Below are positions 37,161-45,545 of a stretch of 64,000 nucleotides of DNA, in pieces. The stretch is from assembly GCF_000423445.1 (NCBI RefSeq), contig NZ_KE384019.1:62001-126000 (forward strand), written 5' to 3'. The translations under genes and the position numbers were made by a program. This DNA is from Acidipropionibacterium thoenii DSM 20276. Its GTDB lineage: Bacteria > Actinomycetota > Actinomycetes > Propionibacteriales > Propionibacteriaceae. Numbering within the stretch: the first letter of the stretch is position 1; each line of letters begins with the position of its first letter. A model generated the notes under the pieces. That model was not told where the DNA came from. It saw only the letters and a list, made by a program, of their open reading frames with translations, and searched no databases.

Positions 37161-38008
37161 TCGATCGCTCCCCGGTAGGCAGGTAGTTCCACCGGGACGT
37201 CGCCGGGACGGAAGAAGTCCCACGGTCGGGTCACCCCGGCGGTGCCGACGCGTCGAGTCCGGTGCACCCGGTCCGAGGACAGCACGGCCTCGAAGCAGCC
37301 GGGGCGCTCGTCGTCGATCCCACTGACCCACTCGCCCTCGGGGCCGAACAGGGCCGAGACACCAACGCCGACCGGACCAGCGGCATTGACGGTGAGGAAG
37401 TTGACCTGCTGGGTGATCGAGTTGGCCCGAGCGATCACCATCTCCTGGGGGCGGTCCGGGGTCGTCGTCTTCACCGGATTGATGATCGTCTCGGCGCCCA
37501 TCCAGGCCAGGTTCCGTGAGATCTCGGGGAACCAGGAGTCGAAGCAGATGCACAGACCGAAGCGGCCGACTCCCTCGATGTCGAAGACGCACAGCTGGCT
37601 TCCCGGCGTGTACGGCTCGGTGGGCCGCCAGGGGAAGATCTTGCGGTAGCTGGCGGTGAGGTCCCCGTCGGGCGAGAGGACCACAGCGGTGTTGAACAGT
37701 GCCCCCTCGGGGCCGCTCTCGCAGACGCTGCCCGGGATCAGCCAGACACCGAGGCGTCTGGAGATCGCGGCCAGAGCGGTGACAAGAGGCCCGTCCAGAG
37801 GTTGGGCCGCAGCGCGCAGCTGAGCTTCCCGAGCCTGATCCGGGACCCCGTCAGCGAACAGGTGGAGCTCGGGCCACACCAGCATCCCGGTTCCCGGATG
37901 CCGGTCCAGGAGATCGCGGCAGGCGTTCTCGAAAACGGCCAGAGGGGTCCCGAGCGGAACGGGGGTCCCCTGGACCCCGAGAGCCATCAGCTCGTGGCGC
38001 TGACTCAC
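37136..38008 (-). CDS. Nitrilase-superfamily carbon-nitrogen hydrolase
   Basis: A 290-residue amidase with the Glu-Lys-Cys triad visible in LVWPELHLF (Glu), YRKIFPWRPTEPYTPG (Lys) and FGLCICFDSWFPEISRN (Cys). It hydrolyses a C-N bond of an amide or carbamoyl compound in the cytosol. GTG 38008 overlaps the permease stop by 4 nt (GTGA), so the two are translationally coupled. With the neighbouring transaminase this suggests catabolism of an omega-amino acid amide or N-carbamoyl amine. The exact substrate is unknown. Confidence 0.85.
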   Translation of the reverse strand: MSQRHELMALGVQGTPVPLGTPLAVFENACRDLLDRHPGTGMLVWPELHLFADGVPDQAREAQLRAAAQPLDGPLVTALAAISRRLGVWLIPGSVCESGPEGALFNTAVVLSPDGDLTASYRKIFPWRPTEPYTPGSQLCVFDIEGVGRFGLCICFDSWFPEISRNLAWMGAETIINPVKTTTPDRPQEMVIARANSITQQVNFLTVNAAGPVGVGVSALFGPEGEWVSGIDDERPGCFEAVLSSDRVHRTRRVGTAGVTRPWDFFRPGDVPVELPAYRGAIDPASWNRN

Positions 38009-39387
38009 GCAGCGTCGCCCATCTCGGGCGGGGGACGGTGGAACCCACGAGTGAGCCAGGTGAGCACACCGATTCCGATCACGAGCCATGAGCCTCCCAC
38101 CACCAGGGCAGGGGTGTCGAGCTGAGTGAGCAGGTAGAAGACCACGAGCACTCCGAGGCCGGGCAGCAGATAGCCCACCAGGCGTCCGGGTCCCTTGCCC
38201 TGGGCAGCATGTCTGCGAGACAGCGCGATGGCCGAGACGTTGACCATCCCGAAGGCGATGAAGGCTCCGAAGTTGATGAACGACGTGGAGGTGCTCACGT
38301 CGAGCAGGCAACCGATGAGACCGACCGCTGCGACCACGAGGATGGCATTGCGGGGAGTCCCGGTATGCCTGGACACCACGCCGAAGAACCGCTTCGGCAG
38401 GACGCCGTCGCGACCCATCGCGAACATCAGGCGGGAGGCGGAGGCCTGGGCGGCGATCCCGGAGGCGAACTGGCCGACGATGAGACCGGTCAGGAAGACC
38501 GCCGACAGCAGCGCTCCGCCGATGCTCTTGGCGATCTCGAAGGCCGCCGAGTCGATGTCGACGACCTGCACCAGGGGATGCACGAGTTCGGTGAAGTACG
38601 TCGACACGACGAAGATGCCGCCGCCTACCAGAGCCGTCAACATGATGGCCTTGGGGATGGTACGTCGGGCATCGACCGTCTCCTCGGTCAGAGTGGTGAC
38701 GGCGTCGAACCCCAGGAATGAGTAGGCGGCCGTCGCAGCGCCCGCAGACAGAGCCAGAATGCTGAATGGCGCCCCGGTGAACGGTGTCAGGCTGATCAGG
38801 CTGCGCCCGTGGTGAAGGACTGCGTAGATCGCGAACACGGTGAACAGGGCGATGACCAGGATCTCGACTGCCAGCAGCAGCAGGTTGGCCTTGTCGGCGA
38901 CCTTGATGCCGAGGATGTTCAGCGCGGTGGTGGAGACGATGAAGATGAGAATCCACGCCCAGCCGGGCACCGCCGGGAAGGCGGCGTTGAGATAGGAGGC
39001 GCCGATCAACCAGATGACCATCGGGATGAAGACATAGTCGAGCAGGGAACCCCAACCCACCAGGAAACCGACATGGTTGCTGACCATCCGTCGGACGTAG
39101 GTATAGGCCGACCCGGCCATCGGGATCTCCCGGGCCAGCCGGCCGTAGCTCGCTGCGGTGAGGAGCATGGCGACCAGGGCGATGAGATAGGAGCCGGCTG
39201 TTCCGCCGTGCGACTTGTCGGAGATGACGCCGAAGGTGCCGAGCACGATGATCGGCGCCAGGTAGGCCAGTCCGAAGGCCAACACCGAGTGGAGTTGGAG
39301 CTGCGGTCGAAGGTTGTGCGAGGCGCTCGCGGGATCCCCGGGTCCGGTGCTTCCGACGACCGGCGGGGTGGTGGGTGTCGCTGACAC
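38005..39387 (-). CDS. APC-superfamily amino acid/amine permease
   Basis: A 460-residue, about twelve-helix permease paralogous to the one at 32524. It shares AFGLAYLAPIIVLGTFGVISDKSHG, SYGRLAREIPMAGSAYTYV, GWGSLLDYVFIPM, the TM6 FLGFDAVTTLTEE and ASRLMFAMGRDGVLPKRFF. GTG 39387 was chosen because AAGGA lies 10 nt upstream. It is operonic with the amidase downstream, so it likely imports the amidase substrate or its precursor (putrescine-importer-like permeases have similar sequences). Confidence 0.88.
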   Translation of the reverse strand: MSATPTTPPVVGSTGPGDPASASHNLRPQLQLHSVLAFGLAYLAPIIVLGTFGVISDKSHGGTAGSYLIALVAMLLTAASYGRLAREIPMAGSAYTYVRRMVSNHVGFLVGWGSLLDYVFIPMVIWLIGASYLNAAFPAVPGWAWILIFIVSTTALNILGIKVADKANLLLLAVEILVIALFTVFAIYAVLHHGRSLISLTPFTGAPFSILALSAGAATAAYSFLGFDAVTTLTEETVDARRTIPKAIMLTALVGGGIFVVSTYFTELVHPLVQVVDIDSAAFEIAKSIGGALLSAVFLTGLIVGQFASGIAAQASASRLMFAMGRDGVLPKRFFGVVSRHTGTPRNAILVVAAVGLIGCLLDVSTSTSFINFGAFIAFGMVNVSAIALSRRHAAQGKGPGRLVGYLLPGLGVLVVFYLLTQLDTPALVVGGSWLVIGIGVLTWLTRGFHRPPPEMGDAA

Positions 39388-39780
39388 AGGGATGTCCTTC
39401 CCTCGGCTCCGTCCCGGAGGGCTCCGTGACGGTGGCGGGGTCGAATTCTGATGCCGGCCCGTTGGCAGGAGAGTAATTGTTCTGGTGCGTGACTGACGGC
39501 ACTGTCCGTGGCTGTGATTTGGTTGTAACAATGCGGTGAGTGCGACCCCCGAGATTCCCGAGCGACGCCGTGACTACCGGGCAATACATCGTCGAGAGAC
39601 TGCCCGGCGATATTTCCCGACACGAGTGCGCGGTGCCATTGCCGGTGCCGAACCAGCTGGCAGGCGACTCGGGTGGAACGCCATCACCATCGTGACAGCG
39701 GGCCGAGCGACTAGGCTGAGCCGGACAGGTTCAAGGGTGGCGACGCCGTCACCACCCGTTTCCGAGGAGGCCCGAGTCCT
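39388..39780. other. Divergent intergenic region, no gene seen
   Basis: 393 nt between the permease (-) and the zinc-ribbon gene (+). It holds promoters for both directions by inference. No credible coding frame, repeat or RNA motif was found. A TGTGA half-site near 39514 lacks a matching second half. Confidence 0.5.
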
Positions 39781-40521
39781 GTGAAAGCTGCACCGCAGGA
39801 GCAATGGCGACTGCTCGACGTCGCCGAGACCGATCGCCAACTGGCCCGGGCCGCGCACCGTCGAAAGACACTGCCCGAGCTCGCCGAGCTGGCGGAGCTG
39901 GCCGGAAAGCGCCGCGAGATGGCCGAGGAGGTCGTCAGGCTGGCCACCGAGGTGTCCGATGCCCAGGAGGAGGAGGCCCAGGTCGAGCACGACCTCGAGC
40001 CGGCCAGGGCCCGCCTGGAGCGCAACCAGAGGACGGTCGACGACGGGCTGCTGTCCGACCACAAGGCACTGGTGAGTCTCACCGAGGAGATCGAGCACCT
40101 CAAGCACCGGATCTCCGAGCTGGAGGACACCGAGCTGGAGGCGATGCAGCGCCTCGAGGATGCTCAGAAGGCCCATCAGGACGCCGACCACCTGCGGCTG
40201 GCCCTCGACGACCACATCCGTGGCGTCCTGAGGTCCCGGGATGACCAGTTCGCCCAGATCGACCATGAGCTCGCCCAGCTCGGCGAGCAGCGCCGGGCCC
40301 AGGCTGCCGGGGTCCCGGCCGATCTGCTCAAGCTCTACGAGACGCTGCGGACCAGGACTGGCCAGGGGGCCGGCCGGTTGCACCGCGGGGTGTGCGAGTC
40401 CTGCGGGATCACCATCAACGCCGCCGACCTGCGCCGCTTTGCATCGGCCCCCGAGGACGAGGTGCTTCGCTGCGAGGAGTGCGACCGGATCCTGGTGAGG
40501 ACCGCCGACTCCGGGCTGTGA
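39781..40521 (+). CDS. Coiled-coil C4-type zinc ribbon protein
   Basis: 246 residues. The first about 190 form a long antiparallel coiled coil rich in Glu, Leu and Ala (LPELAELAELAGKRREMAEEVV). The C-terminus is a zinc ribbon with CESCG and CEEC pairs (residues about 205-240). This is the widespread CT398-type zinc-ribbon family, often annotated as nucleic-acid binding. GTG 39781 follows GAGGAGG. Located directly upstream of rnpB, as in many actinobacteria. Confidence 0.88.
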   Translation: MKAAPQEQWRLLDVAETDRQLARAAHRRKTLPELAELAELAGKRREMAEEVVRLATEVSDAQEEEAQVEHDLEPARARLERNQRTVDDGLLSDHKALVSLTEEIEHLKHRISELEDTELEAMQRLEDAQKAHQDADHLRLALDDHIRGVLRSRDDQFAQIDHELAQLGEQRRAQAAGVPADLLKLYETLRTRTGQGAGRLHRGVCESCGITINAADLRRFASAPEDEVLRCEECDRILVRTADSGL

Positions 40522-40582
40522 GTCGCGGCAGGGTTCCTGGGAGGGCGACGGAGGGGACCGGGTAGCGGTAGGCTGTCGGGTT

Positions 40583-40966
40583 GGACGAGCCACCTGGGTG
40601 ATCGCGGCAGCTTCGAGCTGCCGAGGAAAGTCCGGGCTCCACAGGGCAGGGTGGTGGGTAACGCCCACCCGGGGTGACCCGCGGGACAGTGCCACAGAGA
40701 ACAGACCGCCGGTCCTCGGACCGGTAAGGGTGAAACGGCGGTGTAAGAGACCACCGCGTCATCGGTGACGGTGACGGCACGGCAAACCCCACCCGGAGCA
40801 AGGCCAAGAAGACCGAGAGGTCGCGGATGCGTTCGAGGGCTGCCCGCCCGAGCGTCCGGGTAGGCTGCGCAGCCATTCGGCTGGAGGGCGTCGGCAACGG
40901 CGCTCACAGATGGATGATCACCGCTCCCTCGGGAGTACAGAACCCGGCTCATAGGGTGGCTCGTCC
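40583..40966 (+). ncRNA. rnpB: RNase P RNA, class A
   Basis: The catalytic RNA of ribonuclease P. A perfect 12-bp P1 helix forms between 40583-40594 (GGACGAGCCACC) and 40955-40966 (GGTGGCTCGTCC). The universally conserved P4 5' strand region GAGGAAAGTCCGGGCTCC is at 40623-40640, CACAGAGAACAG is near 40692, GGTGAAACGGCGG is near 40729 and the 3' P4 strand ACAGAACCCGGCTC is at 40937-40950. Length 384 nt fits high-GC actinobacteria. Short ORFs over it are spurious. Confidence 0.97.
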
Positions 40967-41003
40967 CCACAACCCCATCTGACCAGGCGTGATGGTGACT
41001 CGG

Positions 41004-41098
41004 CCCGCCCTCGTGTCCCTCCCTTGACGCTCTGGTGACACTGCGGCCGACTGCCGTGACTGTCAGGCCATAGCATCCGGCACAGACCGAGGGCGGGC
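41004..41098. repeat. Long-spaced inverted repeat downstream of rnpB
   Basis: Perfect 11-bp arms GCCCGCCCTCG (41004-41014) and CGAGGGCGGGC (41088-41098) enclose 73 nt. Inside, TGACA/TGTCA can also pair. It may be an rnpB-distal terminator or a structured RNA. A TAATCT box just after it (about 41101) could promote the next gene. Confidence 0.4.
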
Positions 41099-41148
41099 GC
41101 TAATCTGGGCCCCCAGCAAGGCTGCGCAGCCCGGGGAAGGGGTTCCTG

Positions 41149-42375
41149 ATGCTCTATGCCGTGTTTCTGGTGCTGTGCATCGCCGCCGGCATCTGGTTCG
41201 AGGGGGGCCTCATCAAGCGCGGCTCCCAGGTGAACTGGACTCAGGCGCCAGGTGTCATCAGACGCCGGCAGGGTCTGATCGTGCCGATCTCGGGGATGTC
41301 ATGGGCGCCGATGCCCTCCGAGCTGGCTGAGACCCGCAGGTTCGTCCTGACCAGATCCAGCAACCCGTATTTCAGACACACGTCGGTGGTGGTGCTGGCC
41401 AAGGGACAACGGATCGGAGTCCTCCAGGATGCCGTGGCCCGCAAGATCGACGCCGAGCTCAGGAAGCGCAAGCTCTCGCAGTTGCTGGTGGAGGGCGAGC
41501 TCACCGGGCGCTTCGAGGGGCACGTGCTGGTGCCCTACGACTTCTCGGAGGCCACCCCAGAGCTGCCGGCCGGCCCGGCGCGGGCCTTCCCGGTGCCGGT
41601 CCCGGTCGAGGCCTGGGGGTCAGCGACCGAGAAGGTGGACGCCGTCCGATGCGACTTCTTCCTGTCTGAACTGATCGCCCTGTATCCCGATGGTCGACTG
41701 CCCCCGGGTACCTCGGGGCGGACCCTCAGTGGCCTTGAGGCCGAGATCTTCCCGACCGGGCAGGGCCGCATCGGCGTCTTCGCCGACGATCAGCAGATCG
41801 GCTGGCTGGCCACCGCCCAGGAGACCAGCCACCAGCCCGTGCTGGAGGAACTGGCCGCCGGCGGGCACTCTCTGAAGGTGAGGATCTCGGTGCGGGTGGG
41901 GATGGCTGACCCGCCCACTGCGCGGGTGCGCATCTGGCTGCCCGAGAAAGACCAGATCCTGCCTCCCGGAGAGCCCATCGAGACCCCGCATGTGGTGTTG
42001 CCTCCCGGCGCGACGATTCAGGTGACCGGCGAGGAGGAGCACCTCACCGATCTGGTTCAGAAGCTGGGTGAGGAGCACCAGGTCGTCACGATCGCCGAGC
42101 TCTACCTGTTCAGGCGCAGCTCGACCCGCAGCGAGCGGGAGGTGGTCGGCGTGCGCATCGACGAGAGCCCCGTCGGGGAGCTGACCGCCAGGAGCGGAGC
42201 CCACTTCGAGGCGGTGCTACGAGCCTGCCAGGAGCGGGGCATGAAGGCCCTGTGCCGGGCCACCATCACCGGTAACCAGCTCAAGGCCGATGTCACCCTC
42301 AATGTCGCCAGGAGCGGCTCCCTCACCTCCCAGTGGATCGACCGCCACATCCTTTCCGGGCCACCTCCGGGCTGA
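41149..42375 (+). CDS. Uncharacterised protein with HIRAN-like segment
   Basis: 408 residues. The N-terminus has one hydrophobic helix (MLYAVFLVLCIAAGIWF), then a soluble cytoplasmic portion. Two segments look HIRAN-like: VVVLAKGQRIGVLQDAVARKID at about residue 82 and the stretch RIGVFADDQQIGWLATAQE at about 205. This match is by eye only. A later SREVVGVRIDESPVGELTARSG-like repeat of the same pattern occurs near residue 335. No catalytic motif was recognised. ATG 41149 follows GGAAGGGG. Function unknown. Confidence 0.7.
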   Translation: MLYAVFLVLCIAAGIWFEGGLIKRGSQVNWTQAPGVIRRRQGLIVPISGMSWAPMPSELAETRRFVLTRSSNPYFRHTSVVVLAKGQRIGVLQDAVARKIDAELRKRKLSQLLVEGELTGRFEGHVLVPYDFSEATPELPAGPARAFPVPVPVEAWGSATEKVDAVRCDFFLSELIALYPDGRLPPGTSGRTLSGLEAEIFPTGQGRIGVFADDQQIGWLATAQETSHQPVLEELAAGGHSLKVRISVRVGMADPPTARVRIWLPEKDQILPPGEPIETPHVVLPPGATIQVTGEEEHLTDLVQKLGEEHQVVTIAELYLFRRSSTRSEREVVGVRIDESPVGELTARSGAHFEAVLRACQERGMKALCRATITGNQLKADVTLNVARSGSLTSQWIDRHILSGPPPG

Positions 42376-42408
42376 TGGCCAGTGATTCCTGGACGGCGTC
42401 GAGGTGCC

Positions 42409-43593
42409 CTACATCCAGTTCTTGCGCTTGAAGACCAACCACAGGATGACCCCGGATGCCACCATCAGCAGGAGCGCGAGGGGATAGCCGAGCTTCCAGT
42501 GCAGCTCGGGCATGACGTCGAAATTCATCCCGTAGATGGCGCCGATCACTGTCGGCGCCAGTCCGATGGCGGCCCACCCGGAGATCTTCTTCATGTCCTC
42601 GTTCTGGCGCTGGGTGACCAGGATCGAGTTGACGTCGAGGATCTGGCTCATCCCCGATCGCAGATCCTCCACCCGGGTGTTGGCCCTCGAGAGGTGGTCG
42701 GAGACATCCTGCAGATAGGCCCGAAGGGCGTCCAGGGTGCGGTACTTGGCGAACCCGGCGCGCAGGTCCTCCAGGACCTCGGCCAGCGGGATGGATGACT
42801 GCTGGAGGTCGATGATCTCGCGACTGAGCCGGTAGATCCGCTCGGTGACCCGGGGGTCTCCTGCGAAGACCTGCCGCTCGATCTGATCACGGTCGACGCC
42901 GAGCTCGCGCAGCACCTGCAGATAGCCGTCCACCACCAGGTCCAGGAAGGAGTAGAGCACGGCGTCCGCTCCCAGTTTCAGCAGGTCGCTGTTCTGGGCC
43001 AGGCGCGCCGCGTTGTCGACGGCCGGGCTGTCGCCGTCCTGGCGAATGATCGCCACCACGTTCTGGTGGGCCAACAGGTGGTACTCGGTGACCTGGACGT
43101 CCTCGATCTCATCGACGTAGGCAGCCATCCGCGCCACGATGAAGACGACGTCGTCGTAACGCTCCATCTTGGGTCGCTGGCCGGCCAGCAGCAGGTCCTC
43201 CACGAGCACCGGGTGCAGACTCCAGGCCGACTCCAGATGCCGGATCTGCTCGGGGAAGGGGGAGCCGTAGCTGAGGATCACCCCCCGTGACGGGTCCTCG
43301 GCGGCGTAGCTGAGGGCGCCGTTGACCGCCTGCCTGGACACCTCCGGGCCCACGGTCTCGGTACCGCACATCTGCCCGTCCTGCAGTCTCATCACGGTCA
43401 GCGATGAGGGGCGGCGCTGCGGTGCGGCGGTGGGGGTGTCATGCCGACCGATGAGGTCGATGAGACGGTGGGTGCGGTCGCGGGACTGGGTTCGGCCGCT
43501 GGCCGCGGCGCTGCGGGAGCCGAGCTCGCGAGTCGACGGTGTGCCCTGTGCCGGGTTCTCCCGTGCCGGGTCCCACTGTGCTGGATTCCTCAT
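42409..43593 (-). CDS. corA: CorA-family magnesium/cobalt channel
   Basis: A 394-residue CorA channel. There is a long cytoplasmic alpha/beta and helical funnel domain (SWSLHPVLVEDLL and similar), then two C-terminal membrane helices. The diagnostic GMN signature is in IYGMNFDVMPEL at the end of TM1. ATG 43593 is preceded by GAGGAGG; the residues before about 65 are low-complexity and specific to this lineage. It is a homopentameric divalent cation channel. The nearby MgtE-N/CBS protein is unrelated by operon. Confidence 0.93.
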   Translation of the reverse strand: MRNPAQWDPARENPAQGTPSTRELGSRSAAASGRTQSRDRTHRLIDLIGRHDTPTAAPQRRPSSLTVMRLQDGQMCGTETVGPEVSRQAVNGALSYAAEDPSRGVILSYGSPFPEQIRHLESAWSLHPVLVEDLLLAGQRPKMERYDDVVFIVARMAAYVDEIEDVQVTEYHLLAHQNVVAIIRQDGDSPAVDNAARLAQNSDLLKLGADAVLYSFLDLVVDGYLQVLRELGVDRDQIERQVFAGDPRVTERIYRLSREIIDLQQSSIPLAEVLEDLRAGFAKYRTLDALRAYLQDVSDHLSRANTRVEDLRSGMSQILDVNSILVTQRQNEDMKKISGWAAIGLAPTVIGAIYGMNFDVMPELHWKLGYPLALLLMVASGVILWLVFKRKNWM

Positions 43594-43725
43594 CGACCAC
43601 CCCTCCTCACCTGACCTGGGCCCACCGGTCGCGCCATGATCCGGCATCCCACTCTACGTCCTGGCCGCGCCTCAGGGGCGGCCTGAGTCCCTGTGCGACC
43701 TTCGTCACATAGCATCGGGCAGGTG

Positions 43726-44349
43726 ATGGGTTCCCTGGTCGCCGTCGCCTTCTGGGTCCTGGCCGTGGCGGTGATGCTGGTGGCAACGGCTGCGGCCGGC
43801 GACACGACGCCATGGCGACGTCCCAGAGCCTCCACCGCGGCCCTGTGGCTGATCGTCCTGGTCCCATCCCTGGTCCAGTTGCTCGTCCCGGCGATGCTGT
43901 CGGGGTTGCGGCGCGACTGGCCACTCATCCTCAATGGGCAGCTCTGGCGACTGGTCACCTCCGTCGTGGTCCAGGACGGCGGGGTGGCCGGGCTGCTGTT
44001 CAACGCCTTCTGCCTGACGCTGGTCCTGCTGGGGGCCCAGCTGTACTGGTCGGGGATCCGGATCTGGACCACCTTCTGGGCAGGTGCGATCGTCTCGAAC
44101 CTGGTCGTGGGGCCAGATCTGCAACCGACCGGGGCCGGCAGCTCGATGGCGGCCTTCGTGCTCGGCTCGGCGATCGCGGCCAATGCGCTGTGTGCCAGGC
44201 AGCGGCTCCGCGCGGCCGGATGGGCCTCGGTGGTGGTCTGCTGCGTCGCTGTGATGGTGGTGGGGCGCGACTACCACGCGGTGGCCTGCGCAGTGGGCCT
44301 GCTCGCGGGCCTGCTCCCGCCGTACGGCCCGCGACCGGCCCGGCGGTAG
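43726..44349 (+). CDS. Rhomboid-like intramembrane protein
   Basis: A 207-residue membrane protein of about six helices with the rhomboid entry segment NGQLWRLVTSVVVQDGG. A GAGSSMAAFVLGSA segment stands where the active-site GxSG motif lies, and a His (GRDYHAVACAVGLLAG) occupies the catalytic position in the last helix. The Gly after the Ser is Met, so activity is uncertain. ATG 43726 chosen; GTG 43723 or GTG 43693 are alternatives. A TAGCAT -10-like box at about 43710 suggests near-leaderless transcription. Confidence 0.7.
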   Translation: MGSLVAVAFWVLAVAVMLVATAAAGDTTPWRRPRASTAALWLIVLVPSLVQLLVPAMLSGLRRDWPLILNGQLWRLVTSVVVQDGGVAGLLFNAFCLTLVLLGAQLYWSGIRIWTTFWAGAIVSNLVVGPDLQPTGAGSSMAAFVLGSAIAANALCARQRLRAAGWASVVVCCVAVMVVGRDYHAVACAVGLLAGLLPPYGPRPARR

Positions 44350-44389
44350 CTTCCGAGGGATCCGGCACAGCCTCGATGCGTCTTGTGGT

Positions 44390-44419
44390 TTGAGCCGGCA
44401 TCTCAGCTGCTGGTAGTGT
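44390..44419 (+). promoter_or_regulatory. Putative promoter for the leader-peptide/ABC operon
   Basis: TTGAGC (44390-44395) and TAGTGT (44414-44419) are separated by 18 nt, about 50 nt upstream of the leader peptide start. It agrees moderately with sigma-70 type promoters. Confidence 0.45.
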
Positions 44420-44455
44420 CGCGGCCAACACCTGGCGCAACCGGCGGGTGATACC

Positions 44456-44537
44456 AGGAGGAAGACGATGTTCGTGCGGATGTGTTGTTGCTGTCGCTGA
44501 TTCAGCGACCCGCCACCATATCGCCCTGCTCTTCCTC
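44456..44537 (+). promoter_or_regulatory. Attenuator-like region around the Cys leader
   Basis: Two alternative pairings are visible. GTCGCTGA (44493-44500) pairs with TCAGCGAC (44502-44509), covering the leader's end. The leader ribosome-binding segment GAGGAAGA (44458-44465) is an exact complement of TCTTCCTC (44530-44537), which directly precedes the permease ribosome-binding site TGAGG (44538-44542). A stalled ribosome on the Cys codons would disrupt both. Confidence 0.5.
44468..44500 (+). CDS. Cysteine-rich leader peptide (MFVRMCCCCR)
   Basis: A ten-codon ORF with an ideal ribosome-binding site (AGGAGG at 44456-44461). It encodes MFVRMCCCCR and ends 49 nt before the first ABC gene. Four consecutive Cys codons (TGT TGT TGC TGT, three of them the less favoured TGT in this GC-rich DNA) are not expected by chance. 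They match known actinobacterial Cys-rich leader peptides, where ribosome stalling at low Cys-tRNA alters expression of downstream genes. A hairpin (44493-44509) overlaps its last codons and stop. It would make the downstream peptide transporter cysteine-responsive. Expression is inferred. Confidence 0.8.
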   Translation: MFVRMCCCCR

Positions 44538-44549
44538 TGAGGTCTCCCT

Positions 44550-45545
44550 GTGACCATTCCCCGGTCCGATGCACTGTCCACCCCGTCGATGGGCGCGGGT
44601 TCCGCTGAGGAGAACTCCGGCCCCGGTCCCGATCCGGTCCCCGACAGCCGTCCGGTCGCCTCCCACCACGTGTGGGCCCGGCTTCGTCGTGATCGTTGGG
44701 CCGTTGCCGGCGGAGTGGTGGTCATCCTCACCACGGTGGTGGCGGTGTTCGCCAGACTGATCACCCGACTCAGCGGACGTGACCCTTACAGCTACAACCT
44801 GGACGCCCTCGACGGATCCGGACTGCCGCTCGGTCGATTCGGAGGGATCAGCGCCGCACACCCGTTCGGGGTCGAGCCGCAGACCGGTCGCGATCTCCTG
44901 GCGATAGTCGTGGAGGGCACCCGGACCTCATTCTTCATCGGCCTGGGAGCCACCATTCTGTCGATGATCATCGCCATCATCATCGGGGTCACGGCGGGTT
45001 ACTTCGGCGGCTGGTGGGATGCCGTGGCCTCCAGGGCCACCGATGTCATCCTGGGATTCCCACAGCTGGTGTTCATGATCGCGATCTCCGCCATCGTTCC
45101 CGCCAGCGCGCCGAGGATCCCGATGATGATCCTCATCATCGGGATCCTCGGCTGGCCGTCCACCGCCCGTGTCCTGCGCAGCCGCGCCATGTCGCTGAGA
45201 GGACGCGTCTTCGTGCAGGCCTCCCGAGCGATGGGTGCCGGCGAGATCCATGTACTGGTCACCCAGCTGCTGCCCAACCTGGTCGCCACCATCATCGTCT
45301 TCACCACCATCTCCATCCCGGGAAAGATCGGCGCCGAGGCCGCGCTGTCGTTCCTCGGAGTGGGAGTGATACCCCCGACCCCGTCGTGGGGCCGGACCAT
45401 CGGGTCAGCAGTGTCCTGGGTGAGCACCGATCCCTGGTATCTGCTCTTCCCGGGGGCCGCACTGTTCCTCGTCACCCTCGCCTTCAATCTGTTCGGTGAC
45501 GGATTGCGCGACGCCATCGACCCCAGGACCGGTGAGACCCGATGA
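44550..45545 (+). CDS. dppC: Peptide/nickel-type ABC transporter permease (DppC-like)
   Basis: A 331-residue inner-membrane permease. The N-terminal Pro-rich cytoplasmic tail precedes about six helices. The EAA-type loop is ASRAMGAGEIHVLVTQLLPNL, and EAALSFLGVGVIPPTPSWG is typical of DppC/OppC. The start is GTG 44550 (TGAGG at 44538-44542). It overlaps the next permease gene by 4 nt (ATGA). Upstream control by the Cys leader is inferred. The substrate may be a cysteine-containing or sulfur peptide. Confidence 0.9.
   Translation: MTIPRSDALSTPSMGAGSAEENSGPGPDPVPDSRPVASHHVWARLRRDRWAVAGGVVVILTTVVAVFARLITRLSGRDPYSYNLDALDGSGLPLGRFGGISAAHPFGVEPQTGRDLLAIVVEGTRTSFFIGLGATILSMIIAIIIGVTAGYFGGWWDAVASRATDVILGFPQLVFMIAISAIVPASAPRIPMMILIIGILGWPSTARVLRSRAMSLRGRVFVQASRAMGAGEIHVLVTQLLPNLVATIIVFTTISIPGKIGAEAALSFLGVGVIPPTPSWGRTIGSAVSWVSTDPWYLLFPGAALFLVTLAFNLFGDGLRDAIDPRTGETR

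Noticed and set aside
39500-39560. CRP-like site near the permease promoter
   Set aside because: TGTGATTTGGTTGTAACA has one good half only and wrong spacing.
37136-39589. Minus-strand frame of 817 codons as a permease-amidase fusion
   Set aside because: The upstream part is a shadow frame of the permease gene; the amidase starts at GTG 38008 with a normal GTGA overlap.
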